From positions 558,371-622,370 of the forward strand of contig VFFE01007901.1 in NCBI GenBank assembly GCA_008921705.1: a stretch of DNA of 64,000 bases, written 5' to 3'. Below, one piece after another: positions 9,871 through 20,260 of the stretch. The position numbers were made by a program, and so were the translations under genes. The stretch is from Burhinus oedicnemus (lineage: Eukaryota > Chordata > Aves > Charadriiformes > Burhinidae). Each line of letters opens with the position of its first letter. The first letter of the stretch is position 1. The notes under the pieces are model-generated. The model made no database searches, had not been told where the DNA came from, and saw only the letters and a list, made by a program, of their open reading frames with translations.

Positions 9871-12800
9871 TTTGTTCTGGGGACAAAGGAAGGCTGAGCC
9901 TAAATTGCACTTGGGCAGCAGTTCAGCCTGGCTTTCCAGGCGGCGAGTGCCCTTCTGCAAACAAACCCTCCCCGGTGCCGCCGTCCGTGGCCAGGCAGGT
10001 TGCCCACTCGGGCAGCCGGGAGTCCTCGCAAGGCTATCCGGTGACAGCAACGCACTTTTGTCCCCGCTCCTCCGGGGAAAGCAAGCCCAGGGCGTCAGTG
10101 AAGCGGAGGGGAGGCATCTAAAGCCGGGAAAGTTTATCCTGTCGGCAGGTTTCTTTCCTTTCAGAGGAGACAAAGCTGTCTGTGCTTTCACATCGCCCGT
10201 GGACCCACGTCTCCTGGGGAATGGGATCAAAGCAGCCCCATCTTTCAGGTACTATATTCGCACTTGCACTTACCCCACCATTTTTAACCCCGTGTTTCTG
10301 GTCCTAGAGGGCACCAGCACTCCCAGTGCACTCCCTGGTGCTTTGGCCGCTTGGAGGCTGGTGTTCAGTGCTTTTCCTCCCCAGCTGCGGTCACCCTCGC
10401 AGTGGTCAGGTGAACAGCCCCGAGGTGACTGCCCACCCATGGGGTGGCCCTACGACCTGGCATAGGAGCATCTCTGCCCTGGGTTTGCCTGGAGGAGCTC
10501 ATGCACCGTGCGAGGACAGCTTGCTTCGCTGAAAGCAACTCGCAGTTTGGAAGAAAACCATCTGGCATGGGCTCAGTCCTTGCGCCTAACATGCAAATTA
10601 CTTCTGAGCTGCACTGCCCAGCAACCCCATGATGGTAAGAAGAAGTCTCACACCAGGTGAGGCTAGCTTCAGCCAAGCGTCCACAGCCATCTCCATGACA
10701 GTGGTGGGCGCTTGGACACACAACAGACACAGATTTCTAACTTACCACCAAACCAGCAAGAATAATAAGGTGTCAAAATGTCTTTGGATCCCCTGAGATC
10801 TTCTGCAGCCACAGGAAAGTGTCTAACAAGCTCTACAGGAGAAAGCATTTTTCAGAGAGGAGGAGGAGGGACATGATGGGGGGAATATCTGAGTGGGATG
10901 GTTTATTAGACCTTCGTGCATAAACCTTCATTGACCTTTCTGACAGGCAGAATTCTTCCAAGCGGGACCCGGAAGACTCAGGGGAGGAAAGGGTTAAGAG
11001 CCCTCCAGGCCATGGGACCTTCCCATATTGTCCCTTTTCTTATCCCCTGTCACTGGGGAGATTAGCAGCCAGCAGATTAACCTGGCCTGTGCCCTGCAGC
11101 ACTTTGGAGATGAAGGGCAGAGGAGAGAGAAGCTGATCTTTGAATTCCAAAATGCTTGGATGTCCATGTAGGAGGCAGAAAAGGGCTGGAGGGGGAATAG
11201 GTCCAGAGGGCTGGAAGGGTAAAGGATGTGCGGGGACGGTGGAGAATATTAACCATCAGCTTTCTGCTCTGAAGGAGAGATCCAGCCCTTGGAGCTCGTG
11301 AGTTCCGGAAGGACATCAGCAACTCAAGAGCAGAAAGGTCCCCACATGGAGGTGCCGAAGTCTCTGGGATGGGACTTTGTGGACAAACCTAGAGCTGCAC
11401 AAGCCAAGTGGCCAGCAAGGAGCTCGGCAGCAGGCTGAGGCAGGGGGAGAAGCTGCTGCCCACAGGTCAGGGAGGGCTCACGCAAAGTCTTGTGTGAGCT
11501 CTGGCCTTGCCCAGCAGACATGCGATGGGCTGAACCCGCTGTGCGGTAGGTCCTGGGAGCCCTAATTAGTGCCCTCAGCAATGCATTAGCACGAGGGGTG
11601 CAGCTGAGCCACAGCCCGGACATGAGAGCAGGGTTCTACAGACAGTGGCTCCTTGGCTGAACTAAGAAATTGCAGAGGGAGAGCAGAAGGGAGATTTCAG
11701 AAATGAGCTGATTTGGGATTTTCTGGCCTAAACCTGAAAACTTCCCAAGTCAAGTAAAAACAGCACGGCCGAGCAAAGCAGATGAGTTTCACAAAAGCAA
11801 AGGAGGGCGGGTGGATGGCAGGACCTAGGTGCATGCTGTTCACAAGGGCAACGACGAGAAAAGATTATCTTTTCATGATGGAAAGCTTCGAAATCCCAGG
11901 GGAAGCCTTGAGCATGATTCCCATTGCTTCCTGAAGGGACTTAAACTCAGGTCACTCAGGCTAGAGCTAAATCCTGACCTCAGGCTATTCTGGGACTCAG
12001 AGCTCTCCACTCCTCTGAAACCCCTTCCACTTGGCTGGGAACAATTCAATATCCACAGGGGATGCGTGTGATCATCACTGGAGTCCAGCGGTTAAGCCAT
12101 CTCCACTGCAGTCCTTATCCTTGTGAATTTTCAAGTGATCAGTGCAAAATAAAGCAGATCTCTCGGGAACGTGCATCACCGTGACCTCCTGCAAGGTAAG
12201 GGGGGATGTGGATTCAGGTCCCAGCAGGCAGCAGGGACCTGTTGGCTGAGTGAGAACTTCTACCTGTCCCTGGTGGGAAGGGACCCACCTCTTTCTGTCC
12301 AGTTTGGTGATATTAACTCCCAAAAGATGCTTCTTTCCTTTTCCCACGGATGACACTATCCGGTTTCCTTTGCTCAAACACACTGGAGGATCTGCCTTGT
12401 ACCAAAGGGAATGAAGTCTCCAGCTCATCCTGGCTGGAGCGGAACCTGGGAAAAGACTCGAGCTCTCCCCCCCATTATTAGCAGGTTTGCAGGAAGGCTG
12501 GAAGCTGCTTCTGGCACGCACCAGCGCTTCCAGTTTTCCTGGAAGCCATGAGGTCACCAGGAACACCAGCATTGCTTTAATGCCCAGAGATCCAGCACTG
12601 TGCATAAAGCGATTTGATGTGGGATATAGCATATAGGATACGTCCTTAAGGAAACTTCCCTGCTACAGCGGGAGCAAAACCAAACATCCAGACCCCAACG
12701 CCGTCCAGACCAAAGCTCTGGTTTACAGTACCCACCTTACACTGAGATCCTGTAGTCCCAAATTAGCGAAGGAGAACAGACTTTGCTGTTTAAACCTGAT

Positions 12801-13854
12801 TTCCAACCTCTAGTTCAAATTTCTGTTGCTGAAAACCACTTGGGGCACCTCCTAAATTGCCAGGAAACGGTGTTAAGGGCTCACAACTGTTGCATGAACG
12901 ATACAATGGGCTAAACGGCGAAGTTGCATGAACCTTCCACAACAGAGCTTGAAATTCTGCATGTTTCCATTCTTTAAATGAAAATCCATAATAAATCATG
13001 TCATAAGCAGTCACACCTCATGCAACATCTTCCCGGTTTGACAAACTGAGTGAAATTTGCAGTCACCTCCAGACAGGGGGGGAAAATTCCAGGTTGCCTT
13101 GCAATTTGGTTTTGATTTCAAATGCAAGGCGAAATCTCCGCGATGTCTCCTAGCTCAGACAGCTCTTCCCCAAAACCCATCCAAAAAAAGCACTGGTGTT
13201 ACCGTGGCCCCCCCATCCATTTCATTACAGGATTCGCGTACCTCCCGCCAGGTTGGAGGGAACCAGAGACGGAAAAGGGAAATCGATGGAGGTGGAACTG
13301 AATGAGCCGATGCTGATGGGAGAAGCTGTCAAGCTTCATATCTATCCATCAGTTCTGGGCATAGTCGCCACAGCAGATAAGTGCTGCTGAGCTAGCACTG
13401 GCAGCCAGGCTTTCAGAGGTATTTAGGAGAATACCCATGATTTGAATGCGGATAAAACACCCGAGCATCGCCAGCAGCCTGGGACTGAATCCGCTTGAGC
13501 AGAAGAAGGGGCAACAGATCTGCTGGTTGCCCCCTCCGTAGCAGAGCTGCTTTGAGGATAATTAATTGTTGTTACCCCAGAAGCTGCAGGAGCCACAAGG
13601 TAAGAGGAGAGCCGTGCAAGGACGATATCTAGGATTACTTGGCGCTACCCTTAGTCTGAGCCGGGAGCGTGGGTTCAGCCATGCCTCACCCAGGAAAGAG
13701 CCCTTTACCCCCAGATCCAGCTTCTCTTGTGCATCTCCATGTATTTAAGCCGAAACCTTCTTTCATTGATCAAGGCCTGAAATCGATGGGCATCAGAGTG
13801 CTAAGACACCATCCAAATAAAGATAATACAAACGGCAATAAAATAGCACCATTG

Positions 13855-14160
13855 ATTTTAAAATTCCCCGTCTAAGGCTTTATAAAGTATTCATTAAATG
13901 TCTATTAGGATAAATTGAAAGCATTAGGAACATGGGTAACTGGTTATGCAGATTTGCAAGTGTTTTTGGTTAATTTATAAATGCTACATCCACACAGATA
14001 GAGAAGTAGGCATTGATAATAATTATTCCAATCCGTTTTGTTATTCTCTATATAACTCAAAGTTGTGAATATTATGCTATTAGAGACAGAACGGGATCCA
14101 TTTCCTTCTCTCCTGTATTTGTAGGAGGTCAATAAGCTGAGGAAGATGACTGAATTTTTC
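13855..14160. promoter_or_regulatory. AT-rich, enhancer-like island
   Basis: A sharp switch to AT-rich DNA containing homeodomain-type and POU-type words such as ggttaatttataaatg, gataataattatt and catgggtaactgg. No long ORF is present on either strand beyond a 72-codon minus frame. The composition is that of conserved non-coding elements flanking developmental genes. Conservation itself could not be tested. Confidence 0.3.
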
Positions 14161-14504
14161 ATCTGTTAAAAGGAACAAAGACACATTTAGCCAACACTTT
14201 ATGTGGCTCGGGGAGAATGGCACCCGCTTCGTTAGAAAGGTCCCGACGCTTGCTGATTACACGGTCGTTAATATGGTTGAGAGGGTCACCGTTTTCAAGC
14301 ACATGGTGAGTTGTATCGTTTTCACCCCTCGCAAAGGGAAGCCGTTCTGGTAACCGTGGGGTGTGTGTCATGTACCTATAGGGCTACCAAGGAGGAGGGC
14401 AACCCGCCCTCATTTAATGGTTGTCAATCAAGCACAGAGCGAGGACGGGGTTATTACTCGACAGCAGAGACTGGAAAATGGGATCGTAAAACGCACATAA
14501 GGGT

Positions 14505-14850
14505 CTGCTCTCGGCCGGCGGTGCAGTTATTGCCGACTGCAACGGAGAGCAACCAGAAGCTGTCCCACGCTGCCCGCTGCGGAGTCCGAGGAGGGATTCC
14601 CCTTTCCTAATGTTAGTGTCCCAGAGTGAGTCCCAACTCCCTGCCTGGGCTTTCTTCAGCTACGGAGAGCGAGCGGCGCTGCCGGAGCACGACTCGTGCC
14701 TCGCCGAGGCAGCTGCGACAAATCCTCTGGCCGGCGATGGCCGCCGCGACGCGGGGCTCGCAGGCGGTCGCAGGAGGTGCGATATCTCTGCCTCGAAGAC
14801 CTCGCCGGCTCCAGCCAGAGGCCGGTCCGTGACTGGGGTCGTCAGTCACA
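14505..14850. promoter_or_regulatory. CpG island
   Basis: I count about 24 CpG in 14641-14820, far above the usual vertebrate density. The core includes ggccgccgcgacgcggg at 14740-14756. Several open frames cross it on both strands, as expected in stop-poor GC-rich DNA. No TATA box lies just upstream on either strand. It could be the promoter of an unannotated transcript or an orphan island. There is no proof of transcription. Confidence 0.55.
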
Positions 14851-15201
14851 CTCTCCTGCACAAACTGAAGCACAAAGAGACCGTTAAGATGCCCGGCTGC
14901 GGGAGGCAGAGAAGGGATCTCAGGCAGAGAGGGGATCTCCGTCCTCCCGGCCGTGTGTGTTCAGTGCTGAAGCCCTCGGTGTGACGTGAGGCTCAAACCA
15001 CCTGTAATTAAGAATTACAGTTATTAAGTGCAAATACCCTATGTCGGTCCATTACCAGGCCTTGCAAAGCATCAGCATGTGTTTACACAGCATCATCTTC
15101 CTCACTGCAGCCTCCAGGGTGAGCGCTTGAAACATCTTGGAGGAGGGGGAAAGGGAGGGCACGAATAAAAACCTCCCTCCTGCTTCTGGGGTGGTTTCTT
15201 T

Positions 15202-15229
15202 GCTCTCTGGAAAACGTTTTCCAGAGAGC
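15202..15229. repeat. Perfect 28-bp palindrome
   Basis: The left half gctctctggaaaac (15202-15215) is followed immediately by its exact reverse complement gttttccagagagc (15216-15229), with no spacer. The centre is AACGTT, and each arm carries the GGAAAA word used by NFAT/Rel-type factors. A 14-bp perfect arm with zero loop is not expected by chance in 64 kb. It may be a dimeric protein site, the fused ends of a transposon remnant, or a cruciform-prone sequence. The flanks (15150-15300) show no other symmetry. Confidence 0.9.
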
Positions 15230-15539
15230 CACGGTCCAAAACAACAGCTGAGGTGCAGCTAGGGAACAGCCCGCCAGGAGTCCGGGTTGTCTTCCCACGT
15301 CTGCTTTTGGGGCACACTCTGCCGCCCTGTGACTCAGTTTCCCCACTACAAATCACAAAGGGAATCCCCTCCCCAGTACCTGGATGTTACGGAGATGAAT
15401 AACGCTGAGAAAGCCTGGGAAGAACAGCACCAAACAGCCCATAATGCTTCATGTCTCCTTTGAGCCCCTTCCCTCGACGTTCTTGCATTTGCTTGCCGCC
15501 CCTCTCCCCAGCTTCTCCTCTCACTGAATGCTCTGAAAA

Positions 15540-15690
15540 TACCTGGTTCTGTTGCTTTGTGAATTATTAGAGGCATTTACCATAGGCCCTCTCATTAATT
15601 ATTCACAGATGTTTTGTTCTGGGGCTCAGATGTAATTAATGGCTCAATTAATATTTAAATATTAACTATTTTTAAAAACCCAAGACATCT
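15540..15690. promoter_or_regulatory. AT-rich, homeodomain-motif-rich island
   Basis: Contains several TAAT cores in 150 bases (gaattattag, cattaattattc, gtaattaatgg, caattaatattt) and an 18-bp AT palindrome, ttaatattt/aaatattaa, at 15648-15665. It is bounded by ordinary GC-richer DNA. The look is that of a homeobox-bound enhancer; the function is inferred. Confidence 0.35.
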
Positions 15691-16429
15691 CCGTCGAGCT
15701 TGTCCATTGAGAAATAAAATGCAGGGCAAGCGAGCCTCGGGCAGGGAAGCTGAGCAGCGCAGCGCCGAGTGGACAACTCAGTCCTTCTGCAACCACAGAT
15801 CCCTGCGGAATGCAAGACTTGGAGCAGGCATCGGAGGGTGGGAGAGGATAGCTGGGTGCTGATGGAGCTATGACCCTCACCAGGCTCCCCTGGAAGGCAG
15901 GGAGAGAAGAGCAGGAGGTCTATTTTTGTTAAATCCTTGGGGAACCACCGTTGGTTAGAAGCAGGCATTTCTCCATAGGGTTGATGATCTAGAGACTCTT
16001 GATCTTCCCAGGGTTTTGGATCTCCAGCAGCACTTAGAATCTTGCAAAGCCGGGTATCCTGCAGGTGTCTCCATCCTCTTCTCCCACTCCACATCCCAGC
16101 CTCCAACGGAAAGAGAGATGGAGGAAACCAGAAAATGAAAGACGCATTGATCAGGCCCAAAGCTTGGCTGGGGTTAACTGGGAAGCAATGAGATGTTGTT
16201 CCACTGCTGGGGCTGCCAGAGAGCTCAATCCTGCACAAGAGGTCGGATGCTTTCTCATGTCTTTGCTACTTGGGACGGTTAATTCTACAGGTGCGTTGGC
16301 GAGAAACACAGAGCCATGCAGGAACTTGAATTTCTGTTTGGTGGAAAAGGCTACAATTGGGTTTTCCTGTAAAAGATGGTATTTGGAGAAAGGGAGAGGG
16401 GGAGACTGGCTTGATGTTTGGGTTGAATG
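15691..16429. other. Unique sequence, no gene seen
   Basis: Ordinary unique DNA. A 188-codon minus frame (15672-16238) has no recognisable domain. No repeats or RNA genes are visible. Confidence 0.4.
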
Positions 16430-16800
16430 GGCTATTCCAATTTGATAGCACTATAATGCATGTGGTTTTACTTAGCTCAAAAAAAAAGGGAAAAAAAAGG
16501 CAAGGTAAGTTTAATGAATTAGAACAAAGTTGATGTGGAAACAAAACAAAAATATTATATTCTAACTGTAATAAAACAGAACTTCATTGCCATCAATGCT
16601 GCTCATTTTTATTTGCCTGTTTGTTTCCAAACTGAGATTTCATCCAAACGGATTTATCCCCCCAACCCCGAAGTCAGTTTCAGTGTCGACAAAACAACGT
16701 TTCCCCACAAAACACACAACCCAGGGGGAATTTTCTTCCCTGGGGAACAGTGCAGAAATATTTCCTTTCGCTCTGTCCCAAGCATTTCTCATTCACTAAA
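16430..16800. other. AT-rich unique segment
   Basis: A-rich and T-rich stretches (aaaaaaaaagggaaaaaaaa near 16480, aaaacaaaaatattatat near 16545) lie between GC-richer blocks. No gene is supported. A non-coding element is possible. Confidence 0.3.
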
Positions 16801-17097
16801 CGTCTCCGGGTCCTCGACGCTGACAGCCAGGAGACGTGAACGATGCCCTGAACAAAGAGCCATGGCCAAGAGCCCGTTCGCTGCTCCCTCCTCCCGGCTC
16901 TCCCGGACCCAGAGCCTCTTGCGGCTGAGGTTTATCCCACTGATCGGCTTTTTGCCCCCCGTCTACCCAGCGGTCCGGGAGGTCAGACCCATCTCCCGTG
17001 GGCTGACCCGCTGGGAGGTTCCCCGCACACGCGGGAAGACGCTGGTTTCTCCTGCCCATCCCTCTGACGGGAATTCGTGGGATGGGTTTCGCTGGCG

Positions 17098-17107
17098 CTA
17101 TATAAAG
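17098..17107 (+). promoter_or_regulatory. TATA-box-like element
   Basis: ctatataaag matches the TATA consensus (TATAWAW). It sits at the downstream edge of a CpG-rich region, and about 20 bases later there is ccaggtacct, which also resembles a splice donor. The same decamer recurs at 42215-42224. No transcript start can be shown. Confidence 0.25.
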
Positions 17108-18959
17108 CATCACTGGAGCCAGGTACCTCCGGGTGGTTTCCGCCAGCCTTCTGCTCGCATCCTCATAATTCACGGCGGGTGATTTAGAGCATCATCCCCC
17201 CACGCAAGCACTTATGGAGGCCCACCTTGCCCGAGCAAGCGCGAGGCCGGGTCGGCTCAGCTCCGCACGCCAACATATAGGGTAGCGCGCAGCGGCTGAA
17301 TAATAGATGGCTGGTGCTTTGTGAAGGTCCCGTAACCTGATCTCCATCGCAGGGACACATGGACACAAATGGAGCGGGGAAGCCGCCCGATAATGCGAGC
17401 CGCGGCCACCCGATATGCATCCCTCGAGCACGATCTGGTGCCCGGCCAATAGATGTCTATTGGGGAGGAAATGAGAACCCGGTTTCTTAGGGACCGGCTG
17501 ACGCTCGCCTCCCCCCCCCCGCCGGCTCTGAAAGCGCAGGAGGCGATGGGCAGATGCCACGGCAGCGATGCCCTCGCACCCTGCCCTTCCCGGCACACCG
17601 ACCCCCCCAGCCACGGTCCCCACGCTCTCCAGCTGGAGGGCGGTGGGAATTGGGCACCCAAACCTCCACAGAGGGGCTGTGACCACGGCCGGAGCGACCA
17701 CCCCGTCTTGCTCCTGCCGGTTTGGCATCGCTGTCTCCAGTCTCTTCCACGGAGAGCACATGTGGGGACCTGCTACGTAAAACCAGCTCCTTCCCAAAGC
17801 TTGCACAAAGCCAACTACATCATTTGGGTTTTGCACTGCCTAATAAAACCAGGCACAGCTCCTCTGCGGCCAGCAAGGAATTCACTGGTGCCGCTTTCCT
17901 CTTTGAATAGACCTCAAACTCCCAAAAAAGCTCTTCTCCCTCCTCTCCCCTCCAACACACAGGCACCTGTGGGACACAGCATTCCCCACGCCGCCGCAAA
18001 CCCGCTCCCTGCAGCCTCCAGTTTTCCTCTGGGCTGCTTATGCTCCGCTGGGAGGAAGGGTGAGATGTTCAGAATAGGTTTGTCCCCGAGAACCGCAGTT
18101 GCAGAAGGAGGTCCCCGTCCGTCCCTGGGTACTCGGGCACTGCCAAAGGTTGCAGACAGTTGGGAAAAGCCAAGGACCACCAGATCCTCAACAAGCTGAA
18201 TCTCCCGGCAGCCAGAGGGTGAAAGAGCCCAGCTAAGCACCCAGGGGAAGGGGTGACGTGTCCCAGCCCTCCTGGTACCTGCTGTCCCATGAGCTCCTCA
18301 GGTCACGGGGCTGAACATCCCTCTCCCGCTCCACCACAGCCTGTCACATCCACCAGCAGCGCAATGGGAAGAAAAAACACTCGCAGGAGCAGCCCCGCGT
18401 AACCCGTATGGGACTCTGCCAGGCTGCAAACCCCGGAGTGGGTGCAAAAAAGCCTTGAAATTCCCATTTATTTGGGAATCTCACCCTCTGTGCAGACACC
18501 TCCGGGTACTTTCAGCTCCCCCTTTTTGCCTTTCCCCCTGAGCAGAGGTCTTGTTTCTCCTGTGGTTCTGCCCCACCACCGCACGATCACGGTGTGACGC
18601 TGGGTGGGCTCCGGGCATCGCACCCTCTGCAAAATGCATCGCCAAGACTGAGGCGCTCTCAAACGTAACAGCGATGGGAATTATATCGGCATAGCAAGGA
18701 CACATGGAGCAACCTGCCCACGTGTGGGATGCTGTCCTGTCCCGGCCGCAGCGGTCACCCTGCCTGCGGGCAGCGGCGTGACGGGGCCGTGCACGTCCGT
18801 GCCTGGCGCTGCATGCTGCTCACAGCCGGCAGCCGCTGGAAGAGCGGCTCCCAGCGCTGGAGATGCTCACCTTCAAACCCGGAGGGAGGGTGGTTCAGTG
18901 AGATTGGAATAAAAATCAGTGCGGGTGGCTGGGAGGGGAAGAGAGGGGTCGTCTCCTCC

Positions 18960-18988
18960 GGGAGATGGGGGGAGAGGTGGGGAGGGGG
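18960..18988 (+). other. G-quadruplex motif
   Basis: GGG-AGAT-GGGGGG-AGAGGT-GGGG-A-GGGGG satisfies the G3+N1-7 rule on the plus strand, inside a GC-rich region. Confidence 0.65.
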
Positions 18989-19890
18989 TTCAACGACAGC
19001 GGTCACTGCTCCCGCCTGCGTTTTCCCTCTCTAAATCCCAACCCAGCCCCAAATCCTCCCTGCCAGAACTTTAACCCAGAAGCCCACGTCAAGCCCACTG
19101 AAGGGAAAGGTAGGGCTGGACCCGACGCACGCTGCCTGCTTCAACCGCACGGATTTCCATCTGCCGCCTGGCTCGGGGGCTGTACCGTGACCTGCCATGC
19201 TCACCACACTGCCGGCAATTTCCAGCTTGGGATAATCACCGTGTAGAGCTATTCTCCCATTCCCAAGCCCTGACAGCCGGCAGCTTGCACATCTCAGCCC
19301 GGGCTTGAAAAGCCTTGGTGGGGTAGGTTTGCTGGAGGCGGTGGTGGGCGCCGCTCCCAGCACACACGCAAACACCCATCCCGGATCCCGGCTGCAGGCA
19401 ACGCGGTCCAACGCCAGACGCGGGGCGGGATGTGGCGTGGGGGCCACCGCCGCGGCGCAGGGGCCCGTGGGGTCACCGGAGCCGGCGTCAGCTGTCAGGC
19501 AGAGCCACCCGCCGCAATTACCCACCCTGGCTGCTGGTGGCCGGAGGGCACAGGCAGACGGCGGGGATGGAACGGGGCCGGGGGAATGCGAAGGGGTTGG
19601 AAGCGTAGCTGGAGCTGGGGTTGTTTTCGGTGGGGTTCCAGCGGGGAGGCATCGCCCAGCTCCTGCAGGCGCTGAAAAGGCAGTTCCAGCCCCAGCCTGC
19701 GGGAACACGTACAGCGAAACCCATCTCAGTGACTCAGTGGGTTTTGCCGTACCTGTTCGCACAGCTTGGAAACACAGGAAAGCTGGATTTATTTCCCTCC
19801 CCCCTCCTCCTCACCGGGAAAAAAAAAAAAAAAAAAGATGTTCTTATGAAAAAGGTGCCTTACCCGATTTCTGAACAAAACACCGTGTTT

Positions 19891-20260
19891 CATTTGGCCT
19901 TTATTTGGACTTCAGCTTTAGCCTGTTTTCAGCTTGTCATTTCCCAGTTTGGGACTATTTAAGAACCAGACCACCCTTTTGAAACAACACCCCCCCCCAA
20001 CAACTCCCCCCTAAATCAATGCTTTTTAACATGTTCTAACAATTTCCCCGCTTTTGCTGCTCTTTGAACTTGACTTGGGTTTCATGAATGGGTTTCAGTT
20101 CTCTTCAGGTGAACACACTCATGAAATCCAAGTCAAGTGAAAGCTTTGCGTAACACAGGCTTGGAGGGGAAAAAGAAAGAAAAACATGGTTTGAAGCACA
20201 ATTCATTGCGTTTTATTCCAATAAAAAGTTCCACAATATTCTGCAAAAGAAGTAGATCTG
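19891..20260. promoter_or_regulatory. AT-rich island containing a strong hairpin
   Basis: AT-rich DNA between GC-rich blocks. It includes the hairpin at 20068-20138 (separate entry) and overlapping poly(A)-signal words on both strands near 20210-20225. A 139-codon minus frame ends here (20203-20622). I recognise no domain in it, and the AATAAA word lies within its last codons. Confidence 0.3.
20068..20138. repeat. 20-bp-stem inverted repeat (hairpin)
   Basis: Left arm 20068-20087 (acttgacttgggtttcatga) and right arm 20119-20138 (tcatgaaatccaagtcaagt) are reverse complements at 19 of 20 positions, and the exception (79 with 127) is a G.U pair if transcribed on the plus strand. Pairing continues inward at 20089-20090 with 20116-20117 and at 20092-20095 with 20111-20114. 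The folded unit is about 70-80 bases, the size of a microRNA precursor. Alternatives are the fused inverted ends of a small DNA transposon or a binding site. Confidence 0.75.

Larger units (their letters stand above)
8661..13854. other. Unique sequence, no gene seen
   Basis: Mixed composition. A CpG-rich part at about 9515-9870 is listed separately. An octamer ATGCAAAT occurs at 10591-10598. A 12-mer cccaagtcaagt at 11744-11755 also occurs in the 20-kb hairpin stem. The longest open frames (9821-10465 plus, 9742-10230 minus, 12075-12632 minus) have no recognised domains, and the first two lie over each other on opposite strands. No tRNA, snRNA or CR1 copy was seen. Confidence 0.45.
16801..19890. 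other. CpG-rich unique sequence with a TATA-like site
   Basis: CpG is frequent at about 16800-17640 and 18720-19500. At 17098-17107 there is a good TATA element, ctatataaag, downstream of a CpG-rich stretch; this is listed separately. Stop-poor composition gives several frames of 190-250 codons on both strands (17453-18199 plus; 17192-17836 and 19031-19762 minus). They have no known domain, and each is overlapped by open frames on the opposite strand. An 18-base A run is at 19819-19836. Confidence 0.4.

Noticed and set aside
17192..18199. Overlapping 214-codon minus and 248-codon plus frames
   Set aside because: They lie on opposite strands over largely the same GC-rich DNA; at most one could be real and neither shows a domain or gene structure.
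19031..19762. 243-codon minus-strand open frame
   Set aside because: CpG-rich, stop-poor DNA with an overlapping 189-codon plus frame; rich in P, A and G with no motif.
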